Position numbers and translations under genes: made by a program
Shown here: one piece after another, positions 33,790 through 42,390 of the stretch
Position numbering within the stretch: the first letter of the stretch is position 1
Layout: every line of letters starts with the position of its first letter
The notes under the pieces: generated by a model
Database searches by the model: none
Told to the model about the DNA's origin: nothing
What the model saw: only the letters and a program-made list of their open reading frames with translations
Assembly: GCA_036351115.1 (NCBI GenBank)
Contig: JAZBOL010000096.1
Location: forward strand, 62,001-126,000
Length of the DNA stretch: 64,000 nt
Reading direction: 5' to 3'
Source of the DNA: Marinihelvus sp036351115
GTDB taxonomy: Bacteria; Pseudomonadota; Gammaproteobacteria; Xanthomonadales; SZUA-36

Positions 33790-34084
33790 ATTTCTCTTCC
33801 AGGGCCTGAATGCGGCGGCTGCGCTCGGCCAGGGGCTCGGAACGCAGATCGTCAGCGGCGGAAACTCCGCCTTCCCTGCCCCGCACCGGGCTCCGGTCGC
33901 CCAGCACGAGACCCATGATCACGGCGGCGACCGCGTAAACCGCCGCGGTCGGGAGCGTCTGGACCAGCAGGGCGGCCAGGAACAGCACGCGCAGCGCCCA
34001 GACGTTCCAGCCGAGGCGGCGCGCCAGTTCGGCGCACACGCCAGCGAGCAGGGCGTCGTCCGGTCGGTAAAAGCGTCTCGCCAT
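33761..34084 (-). CDS. pspC: PspC-domain protein
   Basis: A 107-residue protein with a PspC domain (RRFYRPDDALLAGVCAELAR), one or two membrane segments (VLFLAALLVQTLP, AVYAVAAVIMGLVLG) and a charged C-terminal coiled region (SRRIQALEEKFRDLEREQ). In the phage-shock response PspC sits in the inner membrane and recruits PspA. It follows pspA by 5 bases, so both are on one transcript. No pspB is present between them. Confidence 0.9.
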   Translation of the reverse strand: MARRFYRPDDALLAGVCAELARRLGWNVWALRVLFLAALLVQTLPTAAVYAVAAVIMGLVLGDRSPVRGREGGVSAADDLRSEPLAERSRRIQALEEKFRDLEREQR

Positions 34085-34089
34085 GACCG

Positions 34090-34848
34090 TCACGCAGAAC
34101 GGGGTGTTGCAGCGTCAGGGCCGGCGTCGGCAGCCGGTTCCTTCTGCGGCGCCTCGGCATCGGCGTCGGCGGCTACCGCCGGCTTGCCGACGCGCGCTTT
34201 CAGGGCCTCGAGTTCGGCCTCTACTGCCGGATCGCTCGGTGCGGGCCCGGCTTCCCAGGGTGAAGGAGCCGCCTCGCCGACCTCGTAGGAGCGCACGCGC
34301 GCCTCGAGACGTTCGACCTGGCTCTGGAGCCGGTCGAAGCGACCCATGGCATTCCGCAGCTTGCGCTCGTGGTGGCTCAGCTTTTCCTCCGCCGGGGCGG
34401 GGGCGCTGCTGCGAACGCGTTCCCGCGTGTGCATCTGCTTCAGTTTGCCCTTGGCTTCGGCGAGCTTGGCCTTCAGCGTGCCCATGTCGGTCTCCAGCTG
34501 GGCCAGGCGCTCGCGCAGGCCGGACTGTTCGTGGCGGGCTGCCGCCAGTCGCTCGACCGTTTCCGCCTTCGCCTTGAGAGCGGCGCGCGCCAGGTCGTCC
34601 CGGTCCGCGGCCACGGCCTGCTCGGCGCGGTCCGTCCACTCGGATTCCTCGCGCTCCAGGCGTTTCACCACGCGCTCGAGGTGCTGCTGTTCGGCAAGCA
34701 GGTCGGCGGCGGCCAGCCGGGCGTCCTCGCCGGCGTCCTCCATCTCGCGAATGAGGGCACGGAGAAGCTTCTCGGGATCTTCGGCCTTCTCGAGAAGGGC
34801 GTTCATGTTGGCGGCGATGACGTAACGAATTCGGGAAAACGTGCCCAT
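34090..34848 (-). CDS. pspA: Phage shock protein A
   Basis: A 252-residue, almost wholly coiled-coil ESCRT-III-like protein. The N-terminal amphipathic helix (GTFSRIRYVIAANMNALLEK) and AEDPEKLLRALIREMED are diagnostic. PspA binds stressed inner membrane and, in enterobacteria, also restrains the activator PspF. The alanine- and proline-rich tail after residue 195 is longer than in E. coli. The ATG at 34848 is preceded by a purine-rich GCAGGAGTCC sequence. A sigma54 promoter and an IHF site lie upstream, and a DegQ-like protease gene lies beyond them on the same strand. Confidence 0.92.
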   Translation of the reverse strand: MGTFSRIRYVIAANMNALLEKAEDPEKLLRALIREMEDAGEDARLAAADLLAEQQHLERVVKRLEREESEWTDRAEQAVAADRDDLARAALKAKAETVERLAAARHEQSGLRERLAQLETDMGTLKAKLAEAKGKLKQMHTRERVRSSAPAPAEEKLSHHERKLRNAMGRFDRLQSQVERLEARVRSYEVGEAAPSPWEAGPAPSDPAVEAELEALKARVGKPAVAADADAEAPQKEPAADAGPDAATPRSA

Positions 34849-34888
34849 GGTTTGGACTCCTGCGGGTGTTGATGACTCACTGAAGAGA

Positions 34889-34904
34889 TGCAGGTTCCGT
34901 GCCA
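34889..34904 (-). promoter_or_regulatory. Sigma54 (-24/-12) promoter of pspA
   Basis: Read on the minus strand the site is TGGCACGGAACCTGCA. The GG and GC dinucleotides are exactly 10 bases apart as required for RpoN, and TGGCACG is the full -24 consensus. The only notable departure is C for T before the TGC of the -12 half. Transcription would begin about 40 bases before the pspA ATG. Confidence 0.85.
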
Positions 34905-34923
34905 CTCTATAAAAAAGTCTTTA

Positions 34924-34936
34924 TATCAATTGTTTA
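34924..34936 (+). promoter_or_regulatory. IHF-binding site upstream of the pspA promoter
   Basis: TATCAATTGTTTA fits the IHF consensus WATCAA-N4-TTR without mismatch and lies about 20 bases upstream of the -24 element in an AT-rich tract (34907-34940). IHF would bend DNA so that a distally bound enhancer protein such as PspF reaches RNA polymerase. Confidence 0.65.
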
Positions 34937-35017
34937 TGGAATTCACCCTGAGCTCGACGGCCCGGGAATTGGCGAAATAGACCGTCCAGCGGCGAAGCCG
35001 CCACCAGGAATCAGGGG

Positions 35018-36367
35018 TCAATCCACGCGTGCGATATAAGCCTCGCCGCCCCGGCGCAACTGGAACAGGAGGGGCGCCCGGCGGGACGCATGCTCCAGCC
35101 GTTCCCGCAAGTCGTCCAGGCTGTCCACCCGGCCCCGGTTCACACTGGTGATGACATCGCCCGGGCGCAGGCCCTCGAAAGCCAGGCGGGAATCCCGTGC
35201 CAGGGACTCGAGCAGCACGCCCCGGACACCGTCCACCCGCTGGCTGGACGGCAGTTCCGTGAACACGGCGCCCGTCAGCCTCCGGTCGAGGGTTTCTCCG
35301 GCCAGCTCGAGACTGGGCTCGATCTCCAGCCTGGCCGTGCGCTCGCGCCCGTCGCGGACGTAGTCGACCGACAGGGGCTCGCCGACCGGGACCTGGCCTT
35401 CCGCGTTGAGAAAGTCCTGGGCGTTGCGGATCGTGTAACTGCCGAGCTCCGTGAGCACGTCGCCCGCGCGCAGACCGGCCCGCTCGGCCGCGGAGCCCTC
35501 GAGCACTTCCGAGACCAGCGCGCCCCGGCGGTTCTCCACGCCAAAGGCGCCGGCCAGCTCCGGCGTCAGGTTCTGGACGACGACACCGAGAGACCCCCGG
35601 CGCACCTCGCCAAAGCGGATCAGCTGGTTCATGACGTACGCCGCCATGGAAGACGGAATGGCGAAACCGATGCCGACGTTGCCCCCCGATGGGGTGAAAA
35701 TGGCGCTGTTGATGCCCACCAGCTCACCGCGGAGGTTGATCAGGGCCCCACCGGAGTTACCCGGGTTGATGGACGCGTCGGTCTGGATGAAATTCTGAAA
35801 CTCGAGACCCCGAAAGCCCGCACGGCCCAGGGCGCTGACGATGCCCGAGGTCACGGTCTGCCCGAGGCCGAAGGGGTTGCCCACGGCCACGACGAAGTCC
35901 CCCACGCGCAGGTCACCCGAATCCGCCAGGGGCAGGGCCTTCAGCCCTTCGGCCGGAATGCGGATGACCGCGAGGTCCGTATCCGGATCGGTGCCGACGA
36001 TTTCGCCCTGCAGACTGCGGCCGTCCTGCAGGGTCACGGCGATGTCGTCCGCGCCCTGGATCACGTGGTTGTTCGTCAGCACGAAGCCCTCCTCCGCATC
36101 CACGATCACGCCGCTGCCCAGGGACTGGGAAACCCGTTCCCGGGGGACATCCGGAATATTGAAGAAGCGCCGGAAAAACGGGTCGCTCATGAGCGGGCTG
36201 CGAACGCGCACCCGCGTCCGGGTATAGATGTTGACCACGGAAGGCGTCACTTCCTCGAGGACGGGCGCGAGGGACGGCAGGGGCTGGCCATCCACCGCTG
36301 CCGGCAGGGCAGCTTCGCCGGCAGCGGGCAACCAGGCAGCCAGCAGCAGGAGCAGCAACTTTTTCAT
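35018..36367 (-). CDS. degQ: DegP/DegQ-family (Do) periplasmic serine endoprotease
   Basis: A 449-residue protein with a short signal peptide (hydrophobic run from residue 4), an S1C trypsin-like domain and two PDZ domains. Catalytic triad: H101 (TNNHVI), D131 (DTDLAVI) and S205 (NPGNSGGAL). The compact LA-loop region after VRSPLMSDPFFRRFF makes it DegQ- or MucD-like rather than DegP. It degrades or chaperones unfolded envelope proteins. The stop is about 170 bases before the pspA ATG, and the sigma54 site in that gap suggests separate control. Confidence 0.92.
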   Translation of the reverse strand: MKKLLLLLLAAWLPAAGEAALPAAVDGQPLPSLAPVLEEVTPSVVNIYTRTRVRVRSPLMSDPFFRRFFNIPDVPRERVSQSLGSGVIVDAEEGFVLTNNHVIQGADDIAVTLQDGRSLQGEIVGTDPDTDLAVIRIPAEGLKALPLADSGDLRVGDFVVAVGNPFGLGQTVTSGIVSALGRAGFRGLEFQNFIQTDASINPGNSGGALINLRGELVGINSAIFTPSGGNVGIGFAIPSSMAAYVMNQLIRFGEVRRGSLGVVVQNLTPELAGAFGVENRRGALVSEVLEGSAAERAGLRAGDVLTELGSYTIRNAQDFLNAEGQVPVGEPLSVDYVRDGRERTARLEIEPSLELAGETLDRRLTGAVFTELPSSQRVDGVRGVLLESLARDSRLAFEGLRPGDVITSVNRGRVDSLDDLRERLEHASRRAPLLFQLRRGGEAYIARVD

Positions 36368-36509
36368 GGGGTAACTCCCGTGGTCTCGTCACACTGCATA
36401 CCAGATTTTGGTGGCGCCGCCGGGATTCAAGCCTCACCCCCCGTCGATCCGCCCGGCGGGTGGCCACGCCCGACCCGGGAACCAGCGCCCCAAACACGAA
36501 AAGATTTTC

Positions 36510-36538
36510 TTGCTTTGGGTCCTGAAAAACGATATACA
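36510..36538 (+). promoter_or_regulatory. Sigma70 promoter of the HNH gene
   Basis: TTGCTT (36510-36515), a 17-base spacer and TATACA (36533-36538). The predicted start near 36545 leaves a leader of about 75 bases before the TTG start at 36620. The rest of the 252-base gap (36368-36619) shows nothing else recognisable. Confidence 0.55.
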
Positions 36539-36619
36539 GCCATCAAAGGGTCATAAAGGCACCCTATCTTGTGTGCCGAGCGCACGGGGCGCGATGACCG
36601 CAGCGGTAGCGAGGAGACG

Positions 36620-37237
36620 TTGAGCGAAGGCAATCTCCAACTGCAGGTTCTCCGAACCGACGTCTCGGGCATGCCCCTGGAATGGATCGGTTACCAGGAC
36701 GCTGCCCGGCTGATCAGCCTGGGCCAGGTCAGCTACAGCCTCGGCAGCAAACTGTTCACCATCCACGGCGGCATCAACGCCCTCAGCGGCCAGCAGAGCT
36801 GCATCGAGGTCAACGCCATCCTCGCCACCACCGGCCACCATCCCCACAAGCACCTGTTTACCAGCGGCTACGTGCCGCCCCTGAGCAACAAGGCCCTGTT
36901 CCGCCGGGACCAGAGCCTGTGCCTTTACTGTGGCGACCGGTTTCCCAACTACCTGCTGTCCCGCGACCACGTGAAGCCCGTCAGCCAGGGCGGCCTCGAC
37001 ATCTGGTCCAACGTGGTCACCGCGTGCAAGCGCTGCAACAATCACAAGGCAGGCCGGACGCCTGAGCAGGCGGGCATGCAGTTGCTGGCGATCCCCTTCA
37101 CCCCCACCCACGCGGAGTACATCTACCTCCAGGGCCGCAAGATCCTGGCGGACCAGATGGAATTTCTCCTCGCCCACTTTCCCCGCACGAGCGTGCTTCG
37201 TCGGCGCGTGGAGAAAGGGGGCGAACTGCTCAACTGA
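36620..37237 (+). CDS. HNH endonuclease family protein
   Basis: A 205-residue protein with a C-terminal HNH domain: a CLYCG knuckle, SRDHVKPVSQGG carrying the HNH histidine, the central asparagine in IWSNVVTACKRCN and the second CxxC (CKRC). The N-terminal half (YQDAARLISLGQVSYSLG) is typical of a widespread stand-alone bacterial HNH family of unknown target. There are no restriction or phage genes nearby, so a housekeeping or DNA-processing role is likelier than defence. I chose TTG at 36620 because GAGGAG sits 3 bases upstream; a TTG at 36569 has no such site. Confidence 0.85.
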   Translation: MSEGNLQLQVLRTDVSGMPLEWIGYQDAARLISLGQVSYSLGSKLFTIHGGINALSGQQSCIEVNAILATTGHHPHKHLFTSGYVPPLSNKALFRRDQSLCLYCGDRFPNYLLSRDHVKPVSQGGLDIWSNVVTACKRCNNHKAGRTPEQAGMQLLAIPFTPTHAEYIYLQGRKILADQMEFLLAHFPRTSVLRRRVEKGGELLN

Positions 37238-37302
37238 ACCCGGGGCGCCCGCCCCTGCCGGACTGCATCCGCCCTGCGGCGCCCGGCGAATCCACCGCCT
37301 GC

Positions 37303-37308
37303 TATCAT
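37303..37308 (+). promoter_or_regulatory. -10 box (extended TGC TATCAT) 7 bases before an ATG
   Basis: TATCAT preceded by TGC forms an extended -10. Counting to +1 places transcription start at 37315, which is the A of the ATG of the exonuclease gene. No ribosome-binding site separates them, so the mRNA would be leaderless. Confidence 0.5.
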
Positions 37309-37314
37309 GCGCTC

Positions 37315-38226
37315 ATGCCCGCGTCCCGCCCGTCCGATCCGTCGAAATCACCGGTCTACCTGGTCGACGCGAGCATCTACCTGTTCCGTGCGTGGCATTC
37401 CATGCCGGACGCCTTTCTCAACGACCAGGGACAACCGACCAACGCGGTTTACGGGTTCACGGGAACGGTCTGCAGCCTCCTGGAACAGGCGCGGCCCAGC
37501 CACGTGGCGATCGCCTTCGACATTTCCCTGAACACCAGCTTTCGGAATGACATCTACGCGGACTACAAGGCCAACCGGGAGCCGGCGCCGGAGGAGCTGA
37601 AACGCCAGTTTGCCTGGGCGCGACAGGTCGCCGAGGCCCTCGGGCTGAAGTGCTACGGCGACAAACGCTTCGAGGCGGACGACCTGATCGGCACCCTGGC
37701 CGGATACTGGCGCGAACGCGGTCATGCCGTGCGCATCGTCACCGGGGACAAGGACCTGGCCCAGCTGCTCGAAGCGGGCGACCGGTGGTGGGATTTCGCG
37801 AGAAACGTCAAGCTGGGCCCGCAGGACGTGCTGGAAAAATTCGGGGTACGCCCGGACCAGATCGCCGATTACCTGGCGCTGACCGGCGACTCGGTCGACA
37901 ACATCCCGGGGGTGCCCGGGGTCGGCCCGAAGACCGCCAGCGCCCTGCTCAGGCATTTCGATACCCTTGACGCGATCTTCGAACGGCTCGAGGAAATCCA
38001 GCACCTGAGCTTTCGCGGCGCCAGGAGCCTGGCGCCAAAGCTTGTTGCGCACCAGGAGACGGCGGAGCTGGCCCGGCGCCTCACCGGCATCGCCATGGAT
38101 GTTCCTTCAGCGCTGGAGGACCCGGACATTCAGCGCCAGGGCCTCGACGAGGCCCGGCTCAATCGCGTCTTCGATGAACTGTCGTTCGGCGGCATGCTCC
38201 GGCAGCGCTGCCTGCAAACCGGCTGA
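37315..38226 (+). CDS. FEN-type 5'-3' exonuclease (Xni/ExoIX-like)
   Basis: This 303-residue protein corresponds to the 5'-nuclease domain of DNA polymerase I encoded alone. Conserved metal-ligand regions are VYLVDASIYLFRAW, RFEADDLIGTLAGYW, RIVTGDKDLAQLL and LALTGDSVDNIPGVPGVG (helix-hairpin-helix, then GPKTASALL). Full acidic clusters suggest an active flap/5' nuclease, more like the complete PolA domain than the reduced E. coli Xni. The ATG at 37315 appears to be at the transcription start point. Confidence 0.9.
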   Translation: MPASRPSDPSKSPVYLVDASIYLFRAWHSMPDAFLNDQGQPTNAVYGFTGTVCSLLEQARPSHVAIAFDISLNTSFRNDIYADYKANREPAPEELKRQFAWARQVAEALGLKCYGDKRFEADDLIGTLAGYWRERGHAVRIVTGDKDLAQLLEAGDRWWDFARNVKLGPQDVLEKFGVRPDQIADYLALTGDSVDNIPGVPGVGPKTASALLRHFDTLDAIFERLEEIQHLSFRGARSLAPKLVAHQETAELARRLTGIAMDVPSALEDPDIQRQGLDEARLNRVFDELSFGGMLRQRCLQTG

Positions 38227-38247
38227 TCGGTTTCAGGCTGATCGCCC

Positions 38248-39687
38248 TCAGGGCTGAACCCGGGTCTCGTCCGGACGGGGAATCCCCTGCTTTTCGTAGT
38301 ATTCGTCCCAGAACTTGTCCATGTCCGGCGCCATGAGCTCCGGCGCGTTGGCCACGTCCGTCGAGGCGACTTTCACCGGCTCGAGTTCCTGGTCCCCAAC
38401 CACCCAGTGGCTGTCGGCGAAAAACACCAGCCGCCCATTGAGCAGGGTTCCATAGTTGGGAAAGTTGAAGAACGGCTGCGCGACCGCCAGCGGCGAGACG
38501 CCGTCAACGGTAATGCGGTCCTCGGCCAGCTTCAGACGCAGAATCCGCTGTGGCGGGTTGCCGTTCTGGATGATCACCAGGTGGCCATTCCAGAATTCGA
38601 TGCCCTCGATACCGCCGAAATTGAGCGTCTCCGGCCCGGTGACGCGGGCGGCGCGGCGGGCTTCCAGGTCCAGGGCCATGATCCCCATTTCGTGGTCGGC
38701 CACGTACAGCAGCTTGCCATCGTCCGACGCGGTCATGCCGCGGAACGACACGCTGTCTGCGGAAGCCACGTAGGCCTGTAACCGGCCCTGCTCCCGGTCG
38801 AGGCGGTACACGATGGGCAGGATCGTATCCACGGTAAACACGGAACCGTCTGCGCCGAGGGCCAGGTCACCCAGACGGTGCGGCCGGCCATCGGCGGGCA
38901 CCGGGTAACGTGCGAGCAACTCCATGTCCGAAAGCCGCACCTCGACCAGGGCGGAGCGCCCCGCGTCTTCCGGTTTGAAGCCAACGAAATTGGGGTTCGC
39001 CGCGGTGGTCAGCCACAGGCGGTCGTTGTCCGCATCGACTTCGAGGCCGAAGAGGCTCCACAGCCCGTTCTCTTCATCCGCCGCGAGCAGGTTTTCCGTT
39101 TCACCGTCCGGCTTGACCCGGAACACGGCGCCCTCGCGGGCGTTGGCAACGAGGAACGCCTCGCGGGTAGGATCCCAGTCGATGGCCGTGGGAAGCACCA
39201 GGGCTTCCGGCAGGGTGAATTCCACCCGGGCCTCGCCGGCCGGCTCTCCGGCTCGAATCATGAGGTCATTGATGTACTCGTAGGCCTCGGTGCCCCGCAG
39301 GAACTGCGTGTCGTCGGTCGAATTGAAATCGTAGGAGAGACCCTGCTGCTGCATGGTCAGCATCATCTCGTAGCCCTTCGGGCGGTTTTCCGTCAGGGCG
39401 TAGGCCACCACCAGGTAGGCCATGTAGGTCGCGTTCCAGGGGCGCTGCTGATGCAGCGCTTCCGCGGCTTCCAGCATGGTGGCGTAGTCTTTTGCCTCGT
39501 AGGCGGTGCTGAGCTTCTGGCGGAGCGCGGGAATGCTGTTGGCCGGGACCCGCATGGCGGGCGGTGCCGGCGACGGCGCTTCGGCTGCCGACGCGTCAGG
39601 CGTGTCCTGCGCCAGGGCGGGAGAAGTCAAAACGATGGAGAGGGCCGCGGCGAGGCCGAGGTCCCGAAAGGAGTGATTGGCTTTCAT
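38248..39687 (-). CDS. Secreted SMP-30/NHL-type beta-propeller protein with N-terminal TPR-like helices
   Basis: A 479-residue exported protein (signal peptide ending SPALAQ). Residues about 50-150 are helical and TPR-like (YATMLEAAEALHQQRPWNAT). The remainder is a six-bladed propeller with SMP-30/gluconolactonase-like strands (TAIDWDPTREAFLVANAREG, LGDLALGADGSVFTVDT, GIEGIEFWNGHLVIIQNG). I see no clear metal-binding catalytic set, so it may be a binding protein rather than an enzyme. The ATG at 39687 yields the signal peptide; the open frame to 39855 crosses the promoter of the divergent Nudix gene. Confidence 0.75.
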   Translation of the reverse strand: MKANHSFRDLGLAAALSIVLTSPALAQDTPDASAAEAPSPAPPAMRVPANSIPALRQKLSTAYEAKDYATMLEAAEALHQQRPWNATYMAYLVVAYALTENRPKGYEMMLTMQQQGLSYDFNSTDDTQFLRGTEAYEYINDLMIRAGEPAGEARVEFTLPEALVLPTAIDWDPTREAFLVANAREGAVFRVKPDGETENLLAADEENGLWSLFGLEVDADNDRLWLTTAANPNFVGFKPEDAGRSALVEVRLSDMELLARYPVPADGRPHRLGDLALGADGSVFTVDTILPIVYRLDREQGRLQAYVASADSVSFRGMTASDDGKLLYVADHEMGIMALDLEARRAARVTGPETLNFGGIEGIEFWNGHLVIIQNGNPPQRILRLKLAEDRITVDGVSPLAVAQPFFNFPNYGTLLNGRLVFFADSHWVVGDQELEPVKVASTDVANAPELMAPDMDKFWDEYYEKQGIPRPDETRVQP

Positions 39688-39831
39688 TGTTATGGCTCTG
39701 CGATGGACGGCACTTTGAACGTCAACGGCGGATATGGTTCCCGGCGCGGGAAATTTCAACGCACGAACGCATCGAACCACCGGGGTCGCCGGCGCTCCCT
39801 GGCCGGAAATCTCATTCCGGGCCACACCCCC

Positions 39832-39837
39832 TATAAT
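39832..39837 (+). promoter_or_regulatory. Consensus -10 TATAAT 8 bases before an ATG
   Basis: TATAAT at 39832-39837 overlaps the ATG at 39836, ruling that start out. It predicts transcription from 39844, one base before the ATG at 39845, so the Nudix mRNA would lack a leader. No clear -35 was seen. Confidence 0.5.
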
Positions 39838-39844
39838 GCGGCGC

Positions 39845-40441
39845 ATGAAAGCCACGAAACGGGAAGCCCTGGGCCACTCGCAGCCGGCCGAAGTTCGTCA
39901 TGACGGACGCTACCTGGGCCTGCACGAGCGTAGCGGCTGGGAATACGCCACGCGCACCAACGCCACGGGGGTGGTGGTCATCGTGCCGCTTACCGCCGAC
40001 GGGGAAGTCGTCTTCGTCGAACAGTACCGCGTGCCCGTCGGCAACCGGGTTATCGAGCTGCCCGCCGGGCTGGTCGGCGACGAAGGCGATCCCGGGGAAG
40101 CCCTGGAAACGGCAGCCAAGCGCGAGTTGTGGGAAGAAACCGGCTATCGCGCCGGGCGGCTCCGCGTGCTCGGCCAGTGTCCCAGCAGCGCCGGCATGAC
40201 CGACGAGACCCTGACCCTCTACCTCGCCGAGGATTGCCGCCGGGAGGGTGACGGAGGGGGTGACGGCACCGAGGACATCACGGTGCACACGGTGCCCCTG
40301 CCGGAGGTCGACCGCTGGCTCGCCGAGCGGCAACGTGCCGGTCTGGATTTCGACCCCAAGATCTATGCCGGGCTGTACTGGATCGAACGCCGCGACAGCA
40401 TCGAGACGGTGTTCCCCGCCGTGGCGACGGTGGCCGACTGA
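39845..40441 (+). CDS. Nudix hydrolase, ADP-ribose pyrophosphatase-like
   Basis: A 198-residue NUDIX enzyme. The Nudix box runs from GEALETAAKRELWEETGYRA (GX5EX7REUXEEXGU) and is complete. The preceding VIELPAGLVGDEGDPGE and the N-terminal WEYATRTNATGVVVIVPLT are typical of the ADP-ribose / GDP-mannose pyrophosphatase group, which recycles nucleotide sugars. The C-terminal SIETVFPAVATVAD tail is unremarkable. The ATG at 39845 was chosen because the one at 39836 lies in the -10 box. Confidence 0.88.
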   Translation: MKATKREALGHSQPAEVRHDGRYLGLHERSGWEYATRTNATGVVVIVPLTADGEVVFVEQYRVPVGNRVIELPAGLVGDEGDPGEALETAAKRELWEETGYRAGRLRVLGQCPSSAGMTDETLTLYLAEDCRREGDGGGDGTEDITVHTVPLPEVDRWLAERQRAGLDFDPKIYAGLYWIERRDSIETVFPAVATVAD

Positions 40442-40507
40442 CGCGTTCGGCCGCCTGCCCACCCCCGAGTTGCCTGAACCTGCCCACCTGACCGGAAACC
40501 GAAAACC

Positions 40508-41524
40508 ATGACCGAAGTCCTGACCCTGCACCGAGCCACCCCCTGCCGCCTGGCGGCCTGTTTCCTGCTCGCCACCGCCGGCGGCGCGGCCCACGCAGCG
40601 GACCCGGCCGTCGCGATTGCCATTCACGGCGGTGCCGGCACCATCGAGCGCTCCGCCATGACGCCCGAGCGGGAAGCCGCCTTTCGGGAAGCCCTGGAGC
40701 AGGCGGTCCGGGCCGGCCACGAACGCCTGGAGGCCGGAGACAGCAGCCTCGAGGCGATCCGCACCGCCATCAACCTGCTCGAGGACTCGCCCCTGTTCAA
40801 TGCCGGAAAGGGCGCGGTTTTCAACGCCGACGGCGAGAACGAGCTCGATGCCTCGGTCATGACCGGCCAGGACCGCAATGCGGGCGCGGTCTCCTCCGTG
40901 CGCCGGGTACGAAACCCCATCGACCTGGCCATCGCCGTCATGCAGGAATCGCCCCACGTCATGCTGTCCGGCAGCGGGGCCGAGACCTTTGCCGGGGAAC
41001 AGGGCATCACCCTGGTGGACCCGGCCTACTTCCACACGGAGTTTCGCTGGGAGCAGCTGCAGCAGGCGCGCGCGCGCGAGCTTTCCGGTACGTCACGCCC
41101 CCGGGACTACTTTTCCACCGTGGGGGCCGTGGCCCTGGACCAGGCCGGCAACCTCGCCGCCGGGACGTCGACCGGGGGTATGACGAACAAGCGCTTCGGA
41201 CGGGTCGGGGATTCACCGATCATCGGCGCCGGCACCTTTGCCGACAACGCCAGCTGCGCCGTGAGCGCCACGGGCCACGGCGAATACTTCATCCGCTGGG
41301 TGGTCGCCTACGACGTCTGCGCGCGCGTCACCGCCGGCGCGACGCTGGCCACGGCCGCGGAAACGGTCGTCAACGGGGTGCTGGTGGAGGCCGGTGGTTC
41401 CGGCGGCATCATCGCCATGGACCCGGCCGGCAACATCGCCATGCCCTTCAATACGGCGGGCATGTACCGGGCGAGTATCGACACGGACGGCAACCTGACC
41501 GTCGCCATCTACGGCGACGAGTAG
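40508..41524 (+). CDS. Isoaspartyl peptidase / plant-type L-asparaginase, exported
   Basis: A 338-residue Ntn-hydrolase precursor with a signal peptide (ending AAHAAD). It is expected to cleave itself before the threonine in STVGAVALDQAGNL to make alpha and beta subunits. AIHGGAGTIE, NAGKGAVFNADGENELDASV and GGMTNKRFGRVGDSPIIGAG are the family motifs. It removes isoaspartyl residues from peptides or hydrolyses asparagine. Export to the periplasm is less common than for cytoplasmic IaaA. It starts 66 bases after the Nudix gene and is convergent with metF. Confidence 0.92.
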   Translation: MTEVLTLHRATPCRLAACFLLATAGGAAHAADPAVAIAIHGGAGTIERSAMTPEREAAFREALEQAVRAGHERLEAGDSSLEAIRTAINLLEDSPLFNAGKGAVFNADGENELDASVMTGQDRNAGAVSSVRRVRNPIDLAIAVMQESPHVMLSGSGAETFAGEQGITLVDPAYFHTEFRWEQLQQARARELSGTSRPRDYFSTVGAVALDQAGNLAAGTSTGGMTNKRFGRVGDSPIIGAGTFADNASCAVSATGHGEYFIRWVVAYDVCARVTAGATLATAAETVVNGVLVEAGGSGGIIAMDPAGNIAMPFNTAGMYRASIDTDGNLTVAIYGDE

Positions 41525-41541
41525 TCAACGGCGCCGGGGCG

Positions 41542-42378
41542 TCAGAGCAGGTCCCTGGACTTGAGTCGCTGCCAGATCTTCATCGTGGCGTTGGCGCGGT
41601 TGAGGGTGTAGAAGTGCAGGCCCGGCGCACCGCCGGCCAGGAGCTGCTCGCACAGTTCCGTGATGACGTCCAGCCCGTAGTCCCGAATCGCCGCACGGTC
41701 GTCACCGAAGCCGACCAGGCGCTCTTCGAGCCAGGGCGGAATGTGGGCGCCGCAACGCGCCGAGAAGCGGGCCAGCTGGGTGTAATTCGTGATGGGCATG
41801 ATGCCCGGCGTGATGGGAATGTCGATGCCGGCATCGAGGCACTGTTCCACGAAACGAAGATAGGTGTCCGCCTCGAAAAAGTACTGGGTAATGGCGCCGT
41901 CGGCGCCGGCCCGGACCTTTTCTCCGAACCAGTGGATTTCCGACGCCATGTCCGGTGACTCCGGGTGGACCTCCGGGTAACACCCCACCTCGATGTGAAA
42001 ATGATCTCCGTGGCGATGGCGCACGTGCGCCACCAGCTCGCTGGCGTAGCGAAAGGGCGGATCGAAATCGAGGGATTCCGGGGGGTCGCCCCGCAGGACG
42101 ACCAGCCGGTTCACGCCCACCTCCCGGTAGCGATCCAGCAATCCGTCCAGCATCTCCACGCCCGGCGCCATGCAGGAAATGTGTGCCGCGACCGGGGCGT
42201 TGGCATGGCGCAGAAGCTCCTCCACCGTGTTGACCGTGGCGTCCTGGGCCGAGCCGCCGGCGCCAAAGGTCACCGTCAGATAGCGCGGCTCCAGGCGGGC
42301 GAGCTTCTGCCAGGTCGAGCGCAGGATCAGGGCCTGCTCGTCGTTCCTCGGGGGAAAGAACTCGAAGGAAATGTTCAT
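41542..42378 (-). CDS. metF: 5,10-methylenetetrahydrofolate reductase
   Basis: A 278-residue flavoprotein that makes 5-methyl-THF for methionine synthesis. Recognised by SFEFFPPR at the start, YLTVTFGAGGSAQD, VLRGDPPE, and the folate-binding GADGAITQYFFEADTY, with PITPGIMPITNYTQL and GLHFYTLNR near the end. It follows ahcY by 58 bases, and that gap holds a strong hairpin that covers the only SD-like sequence. It is therefore likely to be controlled with ahcY by the SAH riboswitch. The ATG at 42378 fits family length. Confidence 0.95.
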   Translation of the reverse strand: MNISFEFFPPRNDEQALILRSTWQKLARLEPRYLTVTFGAGGSAQDATVNTVEELLRHANAPVAAHISCMAPGVEMLDGLLDRYREVGVNRLVVLRGDPPESLDFDPPFRYASELVAHVRHRHGDHFHIEVGCYPEVHPESPDMASEIHWFGEKVRAGADGAITQYFFEADTYLRFVEQCLDAGIDIPITPGIMPITNYTQLARFSARCGAHIPPWLEERLVGFGDDRAAIRDYGLDVITELCEQLLAGGAPGLHFYTLNRANATMKIWQRLKSRDLL

Positions 42379-42390
42379 GGATCGGGGAGT

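Noticed and set aside
36620..37237. HNH protein as part of a restriction or phage-defence system
   Set aside because: Neighbours are housekeeping genes; there is no methylase, integrase or defence gene, and base composition is ordinary.
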